64,000 nucleotides of DNA from Zelopaecilomyces penicillatus (Eukaryota > Ascomycota > Sordariomycetes > Hypocreales > Pseudodiploosporaceae): positions 3,782,001 through 3,846,000 of the forward strand of contig VCCP01000005.1 in assembly GCA_005765155.1 (NCBI GenBank). The letters run 5' to 3'. Within the stretch, counting starts at the first letter, position 1, and every line of letters starts with the position of its first letter. This document shows positions 1 to 12,986 of the stretch, in pieces. Made by a program: the position numbers and the translations under genes. Below the pieces are notes generated by a model that was not told where the DNA came from, ran no database searches, and saw only the letters and a program-made list of their open reading frames with translations.

Positions 1-2845
1 AAAAACGCGTACACAGCAACTATGGTGAAGAAATAATTGCTTCTTCCTCATCGCCAAATCGGGGATAACAGGTTCATTACTCGTCGATCGCGCTGCTTCG
101 TGATGGAAATTACATGTCAACAATATTTGCTTTTTTTCTTCTCCTTCCAGTCACGATCCGTCTGATGAAAGTCGGTCACGTCTGAGTACAAGGAACAATA
201 ATTAGTGGTGACACACGGCACTCACTTCCTTCAAGATAAGCCTCTCGCCCCCCCTACCTCGTACTTTTCTCACTCATTAATTGCGTTTGGCGTCCGGCCC
301 TTTTGACGCTATGGCGTTTTTCTGGGGGGGGGGGGGGAATCCCGATTCAAATTTCATCTCCTACCCCAGTCGCGCTCACGCTCACTGACGACGCAATCAT
401 ATTAATACCATACCATACCATAATTATCATACAAACACGGAATGACACGCTCGCGTCAAGAAAAAAAAACACTGGAGATGTGGGCCAGACAGACATGGGG
501 AGACCCCTTGGAAAAAGCTGGATGTTAGGACACGCCCGTTAACTGTCTACTTTCGCGAAAAAGAGCCCATCCGCTTCGTCCCGACTGGGGAGGCAGAGAT
601 GACAGACAGCATGGGGCACCCCATGGTCTTTATTTAAATGATCTTCTTCTCATTGGCTTCTTCCCCCCCCGTTTTTGACGTGGGCTTCGGACGCAGTTTG
701 CCTGGTTGTTTTTGCCGTGATTAAATGGAACGAACAGCCCTGCCTACCTCCCCTGGTCGCTTTTTTCGCCTGAACGCTTCATGGATTACACTCTTGGCCT
801 GCTGCGTCTAGCAAATATCCAATCTCTTGAAAGAACTCTTCTAGAATTGGCTCCTTATTATAACCTACACCGACTATATCATATGCATATGCCCCCCATC
901 TTAATTCCGCAAATGGCCGCCCTCACTACTGATGGAGAACAACGTTCTCTTTCCAGAAATGAGCCCCCGGGCCAAATAGAAAAAGGAGCAGAACAACAGC
1001 CAACCGAATACGGGAGGGTGTGTGTGTCTTATGCGCTGTCACATCTTTCCTTGGCTTTATGAGCTGATCTTCGTCATTCGGCTCGTGGCATCATGAGGCC
1101 CTGTCTGCGGCGTAGAGTGTATAATTGAGACATGCCTATCCGGTGGCTAGATTCTAAAATGGACTGTAATGTAACCCTTTATCCTGCATCATTTCTTGAT
1201 TGCTGGAACGTAGACCAACCAATCGAGTAAATGAAATATTGGTTGGTTGCTCCTTTTCTCCGTCCGTCTTCAAGATGCATGTTATTTCATACTTTGTAAT
1301 TACATCTTCACTCAAGTTGGGGTTAATGCTTCAAAGTCTGTAGCAAAGGAGTTTGACCAGAGGAGCCTAGTGGCTCAATCGCGTAGATTTCCGTATCTGG
1401 AGTGTTCTTTTGAATGATTCATGAAGCTGGTTGATTCTCTTGGGCTGTTGGGCAATAATTCGTGACTGCTGATGGGCAGGGTTTCGCCGGAAGAAACGCT
1501 GTGCAATCCCGCCGCCACATCTTCTTGCCGTGATACTAAGAATACACCAAACTAATATCGATATCACGTAGCACCGAAAGAAAAGAACCTTGCAGAACGC
1601 TTTCGTGTCATGTTGGACAAAATCGTTTATTTGCCGATGGAGGAAAGAAAGAAAACACAAGGCTACACACTCTAATGTAGTTTGTGTGATTTCGAGGCGT
1701 TCATCAGCTTCCCTTCGCTTGGCGGATAGGAAGATGTCGGGTTTGTGTGTCTCTATTTAGAAAGATGGGGACCTCGTTTGGGATACGTTGCATAACTCGG
1801 TATCTGCTCGTGTTGAGCGTGTCGTTGAAAGGTTGGGTATAGGTATAGACTGTACTCATTCTTCATAAGTGTTTGGTGAACCATCATGTAACCATTTCAT
1901 GAGATTAATGCCGTTGTGTCTTGATTTCTTTTGGCATCTGGGCTGTTGCATCTTTGCCAGAAACCATCGCAAACAACATCTATCCAACATGAGATCCAAT
2001 GCGATATTCAATGTGACGTTGCAAACCAGGACATAAACCCCAGTGCCTCAATCAAGACATATTGACGCCGTCGGAGTTTGTCTCGTTGCTCTTTGCAAAC
2101 AAGAACTTAAACGGAAAGCAACCAAAGCCATGCCAGAGAGACATGTATAGGCTTTATCTGATCTCGCTGTCGATATTGTTCAAGACACCATTGATACTTC
2201 TTCCCATAAACACCAAAGAGAATTTGAGACTCGACCATCAAGTTGCCATAAAAATTGGACATTTTGTGTTTGCACATTCTTCTTACACTACTATACAACT
2301 ATGAAGACTTGATACCATAGTCAGACTTAGGCTATAGTATCAGCAACAGTACTAGCAATCGCAAGCGATTGTCAATGATTGCCAGTGGTATAAATCAGTA
2401 ATCATGGTTTAATTTTCATGTCTATATCATCCCAGTAATAGCTTCCAGATCCATACCAGTAACACAAGTTTCTTCATTTTCAGCCCAGCCAGACGTCCTT
2501 CCTCAACGATGTCCCCTTGATACTGTCCACGTATAACCCGATTCTAATAAGCCATATGACCAAACTGAAAAGAAAGACTAAGTGAAAACGTAAAGAAAAG
2601 TAGCCGACCCTGTCGCATCACCCGTAACGCCAATACCGTGTACCAAGTATTATGATAGGAAATTTTGATAGCTAAGGAAAGGAAAAAGTGAGCCGAACTC
2701 ACGTAAGATTGGCTCCAATAAGGACTAAACAGCATTATTGTTTCGCCTCATTATTCTAGTCTGTTCTAATTGACAGGCTTTCACTCCAAATTAAGACATT
2801 AAAAGAAAAATAGCAACGCAGTTTAAATGTACTTGGCATGCCCTA
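1..2845. other. Gene-free stretch at the left edge
   Basis: I see no supportable coding region on either strand. The open frames are short, lack recognisable motifs and show no splice structure that would join them. The stretch contains a run of 14 G (324-337) and a 10-bp inverted repeat (1214-1247). The last part is the 3' side of the zinc transporter gene that reads towards it. Confidence 0.6.
324..337. repeat. Poly-G run, 14 bases
   Basis: Fourteen consecutive G on the + strand in non-coding sequence. Length is prone to sequencing error. Confidence 0.9.
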
Positions 2846-4677
2846 TCAGTGTTGATGAGGGGTGCTCGGCTCACTATGCTCAGATTCACTTGCTCGTCGA
2901 GTGGAAGACCCTCTCGATGAACTATCTACAGCTGTACAGCAGCGTTGCGCCTCGCAGTCCTCCACGCACTCGAGAAGACAAGTGTCGCCAAGGGGCTCGG
3001 CAGCAGGCCCGTCCAGGGACAGGGCAGCCGTATCGCTGTCGTGTTGGTGGGTCTGGTCAAGACAAAACTCTGGCTGAATGGTGGCACTGTGGATGCCGAA
3101 GCCGTGGAGGCATTTTCGGGCACGTTTGGCCAACTGCATGTACTTCTCGCCGCTGTGGGAGTTCATGGGGAACGAGACCTGGAGGTGCATGCTGGCGACG
3201 ATTTTGGTATCAGACAGCTGCCAAACGTGGATATGATGGCAGCTGACCACTCCAGGAAGTGCCTCAATGTCCTGGCGAATATCCTGGATACAGATGTTCT
3301 CAGGGGTTGCCTGAAGGAGGACCCTGGAGGTGGCAATCGTGAGAGGAATGGACGTCTTGAGAATGATAGCAGTGATGACCAGGGATACGGCAGGATCGGC
3401 GTAATTTTTGCCGGGCCATTCCGTGAGCCAGATGATTAGCGCAGTGACAATGACACCAACATTGCCCAAAGCATCGCCCAGTACGTGGAGCATCATGGCA
3501 TTCATACCCATGTCAGCATGGTTGTGACCGCTGACCTTGGAACCGGCCTTTTGCGGCAAGGTATGGTTATGTCCATGGTGAACACTGGAGTCTCGGCGAG
3601 TTCGTTTCTTAGTTGGCGCAGAACAGCTAGAGTACTCGTGAGTGTGTCGGCTGGCCCCATCTGCACGCTTGAGAAGGGGGGAATCCTCGCTCGGCTCGGT
3701 CTCCGAGTCGGCGCACGTAGGGTCATCCGAATCGCTGTCATGCTTTCCTCCAACGGCAGAAGATGAGACGGCCAAGCTTGCAGCCAGGATTTCTTGTCTG
3801 AAACTGGCGGGGTGAATGCTCATATCATCGATGCTAGCAAAGCGAGAATGTCCGCTTTTGCCGGCGCGGTGGCGCTCCCTTCCTCTTGACTGCGAAGAGA
3901 TTCGGCCTGGGCTCGTGGCCTCACCGAATCGGATGCGTCGTGTGGTTTCGGTGCTATCGGAGATGGATCGGTAGATTGGGTTGGTGGCTCGTTTAACGAC
4001 TACCTCGGGAAGGACATCACCAACAGCACCCTCTTCGTCGGCAAAAGTCCCCCGCTCCACGTCATGGTTATGGGAATGGTCGTGGGCTTCGTGATCATGG
4101 TCGTGGTCATGGTCGTGCCCGTGAGAGTGGCCATGGCCTCCGAGGACAAAGAATCCCAACAAGTTCGAGAACAGGCCAGCGGAGCCAACAATGAGAATGA
4201 GCTTGGGGTTATTGATTTCGGGGGGTTCCACAAAGCGAGTCAGAGCTTCGAGTATGATGGAGACACAAAGGGCGATGAGGAAGACTGCGTTGAAAAAAGC
4301 ACCGAGAATCTCTGCTCGTACCCACTGCGAAAGTTTGTCAGCCAAAGATGTGTTGATGTGGAGTGAGAATCGCAGCGCAACTTACACCAAAGGTAAACTC
4401 GTCTGTGGTGGCCTTTTGCGACGCAATCACAGCCCAGAGGCCGATAGCCAGAGAAATGATATCGTTTAGCTAAGATTTATCTGTTAATGAATGCTCGCTG
4501 GGCATGTTGGTGATGATTTGATTGGTAACGTACCATGTGAAAGGCATCTGCCGTCAGCGCAAGCGAGTGGGCAAGGAAACCACAGACAAGCTCAAGGAGG
4601 AAGAAGGCCGTATCGATTGCTATCATGATCTTGATGCGCGTACTCTTGGACCACGCCATCTTGGAGGAGCCGGCCAT
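2846..4677 (-). CDS. zrc1: Vacuolar zinc transporter, cation diffusion facilitator family (Zrc1/Cot1 type)
   Basis: Three exons on the minus strand: 4677-4534, 4469-4386 and 4324-2846, all GT-AG, giving 568 residues. The first two short exons restore the start of the family: a membrane helix, then the zinc-binding HxxxD of helix 2 (H47, D51), split exactly by intron 1. The second HxxxD site is at H356/D360. Between helices 4 and 5 lies a cytosolic loop of about 200 residues that begins with a dense His/Asp tract (about 140-163) and continues Ser- and Arg-rich, as in Zrc1 and Cot1. Known role of the family: zinc (and cobalt) for proton exchange into the vacuole, giving metal tolerance. The C-terminal cytosolic domain is present (motif CHHIHVW). 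The last 100 residues are acidic, Ser-rich and probably disordered. The methionine at 4677 is chosen because it directly precedes helix 1. Confidence 0.93.
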
Positions 4678-6924
4678 TTTGCTGCGAGTGCCCGCGGTTG
4701 CTGCAATTGCTCTGATTGTTTTGGCGGGCGATGTTTCGCGACAGGCGGCGACGTAATTGATGATTGATGATGATGGTGGTGGTGACTAGGAGGGGGAAAA
4801 GCTAGAAAAGGGCAGCCGGATCTGGTTTTGGCGTTTCAACCAGAGTGGCGCTGCTCCTAAATTGAGTGGGGGCTTGCAGCTCTTTAGCGTTTTAGTGGGG
4901 GCGAGAATTTGCTGGGGTTTTGCTGGAAATGGATGGAAATGGATGGGATTTGCTGTATATTACTAAGAATTGCCAGATCTTTTGCGAGGTTTTGCTAGAG
5001 ATGGATCGAGATTCCTGGTGACATGTGATCAATATTTACTATGAGGCAGGCCATTCTCCCCAAAGCCTCGCTTTCTCAACCATGCCATTGTAATCCGACA
5101 GCATCAGAACCTACAACTAGTACTAGGTACCTTGGTAGGTGTACAATGGCTGTATTACGTACTACGTAGTGTTTCTGCTGCCCTTTTTCCGCAACAAAAG
5201 AAACAGTGAGTGGGTGGGTGTGATTGATCCTGTTGAGACAATTCAATTTTGTCCGCTTTCCATTGGTGCCAATTGCTGGTCACGCGACAGTTGCAGGCAG
5301 AGAGAAGGGAGTCTTAGCAAGCAGGATTCATGGCCGAGTACTACCAGAGGTGGTAGAATTGCCCAACGAGGGATTCAGAGCATCCAATGATCTTTCACAC
5401 CTGCGTCTGTTCTCACTCCTTCCGGGCTTTGCAAGGACCTTAGCCTTGACTTCAGCCTATTCTCGGGTAATGCAAAACCATGTTGAAAGCCCTTGTTCTT
5501 GCAGTTTTCATTCCGTAACTAATCAACCTCAAAGACGAGCAATGCTTTTGTTGCAAGGTGATGTACCCGCAATAACGGGAACTAATCAACCACTAGTATC
5601 CGTTACCTGTTAGTCTAATCTGCACCTGCATGGCCCGTCTCAGAGCTAATGTCAGTACATCAATGCTGATAATAAGCAGCTGAAACCAACAAAAGTCTTG
5701 ATATGTTGAATCCATCTATTGCGCCTTTGATTGTGTGAGAGTTGTTTTAGTACGTAGTATGAGTTGTAATACATGGGTGAGTCTTAGTTGATCCGAATAT
5801 AACATCGGCTATCGCTATCGGGACTCACAGTTTCAACCCCACTAGTCTTCATTGGGACAACCGTCTCTTACGGACCAAGCAATTCTGTTTGAATATTGAC
5901 CGACTCTTCCTACATAAATATGTTGTTGAAAAACACAGCCTTGACCGAACAGCAGCTAATATATATATATACAAACTGTACAGCCTTCATCTCAACTCCC
6001 ATTGACTATACATTGAGTGCCATCATGTTGAGAGCAGTACTCGGGGCCCACTCAAACATACAAGCATTCTCGCATGTAGACTCTTGGTTGGCTCTGAGTA
6101 GAAATGAATCATTACATACACAAGCACTGATTTCATAAATTGAGTTTGTTCTTTACGTACTCCTCCATATCCCCCCTTCCCCGAAGAACAACGTGATGAT
6201 GGCACTGAGACATTGCCGGAAGTGGTGCTGCCACGGCGCTTACAAGCCATCCAATACTGTACACTGTACGGTGTAAGACATTCACACACCAAAAACAAAA
6301 GATAGACAAGTAGGGCATCATTAGGCATTATGGTGTTTTTCCTTTCGTTAAACTCTTGCACATCTGTAGGTCACTCATATCTCTACAACAGACCTATTTC
6401 GCACCTCCCAGGACAGAATATTCCATCCATTTCTCCGTCTTCCGATCGATATCATGGCCTATTTTGGGGTGTTTGTGTTCACCGGTTTGCCTACCAGGCA
6501 TCCATGCAATTCCAACCCACTTTGGCCTATCCTTGCCGCCGCCCACCCCAACCCCTGGCTGAAAGTAGTCTTCGAGCACACAATTGGCAGGACAAGTCCT
6601 CCGTACAAAAGTATGCGTTTCGGAGCCCCATTTTCTGGCGGCACTCCAACCAGCGTCATGACAGCTTTCGAGACCGCGGTTACGGTCACATATCATGCAG
6701 GTTGCCACAACCATGGCACGACCAACACGGCGGTGTTTTTTCCCAGTAGGAGGGCTGTGAATATCCCTCCACCCACCTTTGCCACGTAGAATCAACCGGT
6801 AATCCCCTCATTTATCCCACGTTCTTTGCTCGTCGCTCCAAGTTTATTGCCCAACATGACAAGTTGAAAAGACTTCGTCCCCGGTCGAACCTCAACATTC
6901 TGACCACAAAAAGACAATGTCCAA
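4678..6924. other. Intergenic stretch between divergent genes
   Basis: Upstream regions of the zinc transporter (left) and the ankyrin protein (right), which are transcribed away from each other. No coding region is supported. A short TA repeat lies at about 5960-5972. Open frames at 6330-6795 on both strands show no motif and look like chance. Confidence 0.55.
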
Positions 6925-9153
6925 ATGTCGGGCATGCAGCTTGCTACTGGTGGCCTGGCACTCGTCCAGGCCATCCCACGCGTGGCAACCGGCATCATAC
7001 AGACATACAAACTCTGTCAAGAGATCAAAGAGGCCCCCACCGAAATCATAGATCTGGTAGAGGAGCTCAAGTCGTACGAGTCCATATTCGTGGAGATTGA
7101 GACGCAGTTCCACGAAGGATCTGTGTCGGATGGCTTACAACAGAGTTTCGAGCAATCCAAACGAGCTCACGCAAACCTAGAGGAACTCGCCAAAGAGCTA
7201 CGGTCCGAGTTGGAATCTAAAAAGGGAATACGGAGGAGACTTGCTCCGATACAGGTCGTGTTGCAGAAATCAACATTGGAGAGGCTGGAGAAGAGGCTAG
7301 CAAGATGTGTGAGGATATTGCAACTCTCGGTTAACGCTTATCAAATGTGTGTTCTAATGTACCTCCCCAGTTGTTAAAGGAATGTGCAACTTCTAACATG
7401 ATAATAGGGCCATGATAAAACTTAGTCCCGACATTATAGCGAGAAAAGTGGCTTCAGATATAATGACACAGTTTCGACAACCAAGCAGCAGAGATATAAT
7501 TGTAAAAGAGTACCAGAACGAGCAGAAAAGCGGCATTATAGCTCCGAATGGGCGAAACATAACTACAGGAACGAATCTACCGATAGGACCGCATAGAAAC
7601 TCCATATACGGTCGATTCGGCTTGAAATATACCAAAGCAACTGGTGCATGGCAAGCACAAATACAATTACCCAGTTGGTGGTCTCAGTCGATATATGAAG
7701 TTGTGTCAGCTCCAGCAATGTCCGGATGGAATTACAGCTACCGCGTGTATAACACTATTCCCAGAGATAGTGAGATCATCACTAGAGTTCAAAACGGAGA
7801 TATGCCTGGTGTTATAGAGCTTTTTAGGGCAAGGAAAGCATCACCTTTTGACAAAGATGACCGTGGCCATTCATTGCTTTATGTTGGTTTTCCATTAACT
7901 AATCAACGTTAAAAAAAGATCTTCTACATAGCAACTAACTTATGTGTGTTTTAGTATGCAACAGACAGCCGAAGTTTCGAAATATGCGAAATGCTCCTTC
8001 ACATGGGTCTCCAGTGTGTGCTGGATGAGAGAGTTGGGTTATAGTTAGTGAATTCCTCACAGCTTGAAACTGGATTTAGCAACAAAAGGCTAACATTTTC
8101 TTAAGTGGTCCAGCGCCTTTGGTAAATGTAGCTAGGGGAATTGTAGGGGAGAATGTTGAGAGAGACTCAAATACGGCAGACCCAGAGCTTGGGAAAATCG
8201 TGGAACTTTTCCAGCGCCACCTCCGAGAACATGATGAAATACCTGCTGAGAGACTGCTTGATTTTGTCCATGAATCGATTTATGATCACATGGTGACTGT
8301 TTTTCGTGGTCTTTTCATGCCACAGTACTATAGAAGCCCGCTTCGCGACCGTTTGGAGGCCGTTAGGCTCGGAACTTTTAATGTGTTAGACGGTGGTAGC
8401 CTTTTGCGCCTCCTTTCACAAGATGGGTCTCTAACAAGCTCGGATGTTAGCAACTCTACTTTGGAGAGACTGTCTCTCGTACATTCGGCTGCTATTGGAC
8501 TTGGTTCCCGCTATCCTGAAGCGTTGGTACCATATAGAAAGCCCTGGGTATGGGTACATGTTTACACACATGAATGGGACGATTTCGTTACAGACACGGT
8601 TAAGCTGGCTGCTGCGGAGGATCTCCATGGTATTGAGTTTATAGTGCCGTGGGATGTGTACGAGGTTCCGGCATGGAGAGGAACTCCGCTTACATCCGTG
8701 ATTGGGGGCGCACTTTGTTATCTTAACCCTGGTATCTCGCTCTACTACTGGGATAGCATGTTTCACGACTGCCTCCGACGTTGGCTGACGCTTATTCAAG
8801 CGGCAGGTGTTGACTTGGTTCAGTATGGTCAGGAAGAACTGCGTATCCTTCACGATGTCCACCACAACACAAAGGGTGCATTCGACTCAGATGCTATTGC
8901 GCATTCACGATGTGTGCCGCGGAGGAAAATGCTGGGACACCGGCGGCTTACCCTCGAACGCTCGAGAGACGAGTGCAAACAGGGAGGTGGCCTATACTGG
9001 GTACCGTTTCGAATAATTGATTTGAAGATTGGGCCCAATCCTGATGATTGGTTAATTCTATGGGCGCCGGAGTTTGAGCACATGGCATGCCAGTTTTGGC
9101 AACTTGTGGAAATGGAGGAGATCGCCATCCCTGGTGCCTGGGTGGACGAGTGA
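6925..9153 (+). CDS. STAND-like N-terminal domain and ankyrin-repeat protein
   Basis: Rebuilt from four exons: 6925-7346, 7408-7882, 7955-about 8037 and 8106-9153, about 676 residues. The first junction is firm: AT|G recreates a Met codon and the frame runs on. The second uses a weaker GTTGGT donor but restores an ankyrin-like helix pair (SFEICEMLLHMG). The third donor, GTTATA at 8038, is the only frame-keeping choice I found for the good acceptor at 8105, so that boundary is tentative. Residues 1-165 are helical and match the fungal N-terminal domain seen on STAND/NACHT and other incompatibility-like proteins. A middle block (YGRFGLKY, WQAQIQLP, APAMSGW) is typical of fungal proteins that precede one or two ankyrin repeats. 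There is no NACHT or nucleotide-binding motif. The C-terminal 350 residues are not recognised. A role in recognition or signalling is inference only. Confidence 0.72.
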
Positions 9154-9674
9154 TATTGACTGGGACAGTATATCGAGGGTAAATACAACACAGTCTTTTA
9201 ATTGAGTTGGATATCAAGAGCTAACGATACATTTCGATTGAGGTTTGTTTTAACATTTTTATAATACGTGAGCTTTTAGCCAGTTCTTGTAGAATGACTC
9301 CAATACCGTCGTCCCTTACGCGCCGAGGTAGACGCATACCTCTCTTACAGCAAGGTACTTGACGACATAGGACTTTGGGTGACCTACCCATTTATCCAAG
9401 GTTAGTAGAGACATGCTAATATTATAACATCGAAATCATCAAGCGCGCGACAGTAATGACGCTGCTTCCTTCTCCACAGCCGCTGTGGCTGCAGCAGCTT
9501 AGACGAACCCCGCATGGTATTGGCGGGGCTGGGCTGCGGCTTCTGGGCCAGCTCAACAAGTGAACCTGTTCTGCAAGTGGTGATGATCGGTTTTCTCTTT
9601 ACCGGCTTCAAACTTCCAGCACGTTTATCCAACTTCTCCTCATCAGTGCTTTGAAAAACCTCCTCCAAGAACAG
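9154..9674. other. Intergenic stretch, promoter side of the Memo gene
   Basis: 521 bases between two genes read in the same direction. No open frame with a recognisable motif. Confidence 0.6.
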
Positions 9675-10717
9675 ATGGATACTCGCCCAGCAAGCAAGGC
9701 AGGCTCGTGGTATAAAAAGGCGCCGGCAAAGCTCTCGCCGGAGCTCGATGGCTGGCTCGCCGAGGTACCAAATACCATCGATGGATCATCACTCCCTATA
9801 ACAGGGGCAAGAATGGTGATTGCGCCGTGAGTAACTGCTAGAGAAAAAAATATCCAGTAACTGGGCCTCATCTGACCTACCGCGCTCTGGGCAGACATGC
9901 GGGCTACGATTTCTCGGGGGAAACTGCCGCCTGGGCCTACCGCTGCCTTGATCTTAGCAAGGCAAAGCGGGTTTTTATCCTTGGCCCGTCTCATACCAAG
10001 TGGTTTGAGGGATGCGCCGTGACGACGTTTCATAAGTATGCTACTCCGTTTGGAGACCTGACTGTGGACCGTGATACCATCGAGCGAGTAAAGCAGGGAG
10101 GGGATATGATGGACATGCCTACTAAGAATGACGTGGCCGAGCATTCCCTGGAAATGCACCTACCATACCTTTACAAACGCTGCGAGCAGACCTTTTCGTC
10201 CCCCACAGACTTTCCCATGATCGTGCCCATCATTGTGGGAGACACCGACCGAACCGAGGAGAAAGATGTTGGTCGACTGCTGCTATCCTATCTCAAAGAC
10301 CCGGAAAATGCCTTTATCATCAGCTCAGACTTTTGCCACTGGGGACAAAACTTCAGCTACACCGTGTATTCGCCCGATGGTGACATCAGCAAAAAGTTGA
10401 CCACCCTGCGTCCGTATGGATCTGCACCAACAGGACCTCCCATCCACGAGACAATTCGGCTCCTCGATGAAGCATCCATAGCCGCCGTAGAAAGCGGCAA
10501 CCACGATGCCTTTGTTGACAACTTGAAGTTGACAGGCAACACTGTATGCGGCAGACACCCCATTGGCGTTGCAATGGCAGCTCTTGAGCTCCTCGCCAAG
10601 GAAAGTAATGATGCTTCAAAAAGTCGATTCAAGATTGTGCAGTACCGCCGCAGCGGTATGGTAGAATCGCCAAGCGACTATAGCGTTAGCTATGTGTCGG
10701 CCTATGCTGTGCTATAA
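9675..10717 (+). CDS. MHO1: Memo family protein (Mho1-like)
   Basis: Two exons, 9675-9826 and 9895-10717, joined within a Pro codon so that the motif APHAGY is restored; 324 residues. The N-terminus has the family signature AGSW. Candidate metal and active-site residues of the family are all visible: the His of APHAGY, the His of LGPSHTKWF, the His pair in AEHSLEMHLPYL and the Asp/His of SSDFCHWG. Family knowledge: Memo proteins share a fold with non-haem iron LigB-type dioxygenases. Human MEMO1 acts in ErbB2-driven cell motility and copper/redox balance, and yeast Mho1 affects filamentous growth. Length is close to the usual 290-330. The biochemical reaction in fungi is not established. I place the start at 9675 because it lies just before the AGSW block and gives a full-length protein. 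Confidence 0.93.
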
Positions 10718-11567
10718 GATGAGATGGACCTTTGGCGATAATAATCATGACTAAGGATAGATGAGGTTGAAGATTCGATTAGTGCATGACAAGTATTGAT
10801 AGCATTGTTCCTTTTAATTATGTTGATGGAACTGACTTTGGACCTTGACTGTTGTTGTGGGCTGTGAATGACAGCTACTAGCTTAATACCGACATGCTGA
10901 GAACAGTCTAGAAACAGGTTTGGTGAACAAGACCCTGATTATTGGGCTTGAAAATGGGCTGATATTAGGTTGGTTGAAGAACCAACCATTCAGCCTTACG
11001 CCATGCTTGTCCAGATTCCACCCATTGTCATACTAGCTCACACCAAAACTCGCCTGTTTCCGTCTTTGGCAGTACAACGAGATGGGCCCGAGAAAAGCTT
11101 TGATGTTTGCGAAGGAAGGAAAAAAGACGCGCGTATCTGACTCATCACATGTGGAAGTCGTATCTGCAGAGAAGACTGTTTCGCAAAAATATCTCTGACA
11201 ATCCCAGTCTCGTGTGTTTTCAAGCTGACCAAGCTTGTCGATCTGACGGGTTCTTTTTTTAGGATCAAGGAAGAACTAGGTAGGTAGGTACTGTAGTGTC
11301 AGATCTTTGCTTGCCAGTGGGAATGGATATGCGTAGGCAAGTTCCATGCATCGTGCGTCGGTAGTGTGAGGTGGCGCAGAGGTAAAGCTGACGGTAGCCC
11401 ATCGCTAGCCCTTCAGTTGTTAGGCTGATTTGGGGTTCGTTCTCGGATTACTGGCGACCCGAGCTTTTCGGACCGCTAATTACCAGATCGAGCCACTTTC
11501 CGTTTTGCAGTTTTTTCTTTCCCTTTGTTGCGAGGATATTCCAACAGGTCCACGAGTCAGTGGAGAA

Positions 11568-11586
11568 GCAGCAGCAGCAGCAGCAG
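11568..11586. repeat. Short GCA trinucleotide repeat, non-coding
   Basis: About six GCA units in intergenic sequence. No gene reads through it convincingly. Confidence 0.8.
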
Positions 11587-12809
11587 TAGCATGTGCATCT
11601 GGTGTGTGATAGGATGTGATGTGATGTCTTTGGTAGTGGGTAGAGCAACTAAATTGCACTGGCAACTTGAATTCCTGCCCCGTAAATAAGGTACCTAGTG
11701 TCAAAGAAAAAGGTGCACGCGCGCCAAAACACACACCCGACTGCCAAGACACAGCTGGGAGCAATAGCCCAGCGCTGTGCTGCACCTACAGGTAGCTCAC
11801 TGATCAGCTGGAAGCGCTGAAGAGGAAAGCCTGAGCCGTTCTATACAGAGCTCCAGCTGTCGAGCACAATGGCTCAATCAGGGACGCCACCATGCTTTGT
11901 TTCGCTAGTCGGGAGGCCAATGATGCATCCCAAATAATCCCCTCCTTGCGAACCACCTGCCAAATTGTCGTTCAAGGTCCAATCGTCTGTGCTGATAGCT
12001 GTGGCCATCGGACAGCGGGAACAGTGTTATGATGGAAGCTTGTTTTCCATCAACATAGCCTACCTACCTCTGAGAGCATGCGTACTCCCGTTCCTCCCTT
12101 GCTCTAAAACACCGTCGTAATGGGCCAACCAGGCGACTGTGTGGTGGTGGGTTTTGACCTTTTTATTGACTCTTTTTTATTTTGGGGCCCATCGGCGCCT
12201 GCCGTCAGCTTCCAGCTAGGCGGGCTGACAGCTGTAGCAGAGGATCCCGTAGCAGATTGGAATCAAAAATTGAAAATAAATTAATGTTTCTTCAATTACT
12301 CCTCAAACGGCTCCTGTCAGTGCACAAACCGGGCGATGCACTAATCATCATATTTGTTGTTACTGTAGCAAATCATGAATACCAACTGGTGGTAGTGCAA
12401 AGCCCCCGCCCCCCAAAATAGGCGGGCCCCCCTCCAGGCTGTGTGGTATGGTGTGTGCCTTGATACCGCTAGTCGCCTGGAATTTACCAGCTGCGTAGCG
12501 CCCCCTTTTGATTGCCACTCTCCCAGAAGTACGTACCTGGGCCGCCACAACATCTTGTCTGGAATTTGCTCGTGTTGCGACGCTCCTCCAGCGTTTGTCT
12601 CTTCCATCAACACTTTTGGTGCATCGTCACAGCCGCATTAAAACAGTCTTGTACGAACATCGCACCTCCGGCACTCCTCTCTCTCGGCGTGAACGGTATC
12701 ATCGGCATTGAACTCTTGCTTCATCGTTTGCATTGCCCAATCGCCCACCACCCTGCGACAACAGTCTCCCTATTCTCAGTTCCGACCATGAGTGTGAGTG
12801 TTTCATCTT

Positions 12810-12823
12810 CCCCCCCCCCCCCC
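12810..12823. repeat. Poly-C run, 14 bases
   Basis: Fourteen C on the + strand, about 165 bases before the syntaxin start codon, inside a pyrimidine-rich stretch typical of fungal promoters and leaders. Confidence 0.85.
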
Positions 12824-12986
12824 TTGACTTCCTACGTTTTCCGGTTTCAACACACGCAAAGCTCCTTTTCAGACTGGCTTCCCTTTTGGCACACTTTTTG
12901 CACACCTTGGCACTGCCGTAACCCTCTCACGCTTGCTCAATCCCGCGTTCTTTCATCTCATTTTGCTAGACTATTCTTTGCTGACA

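Larger units (their letters stand above)
10718..12986. other. Intergenic stretch upstream of the syntaxin gene
   Basis: 2.3 kb without a supportable gene. It contains an 8-bp perfect hairpin with a GAAG loop (10968-10987), a run of about six GCA triplets (11568-11586), and 14 C (12810-12823) in the presumed leader of the syntaxin gene. Confidence 0.55.

Noticed and set aside
1367..2304. Short frames of 63-97 residues on both strands
   Set aside because: They overlap one another, lack motifs and several begin at non-ATG codons.
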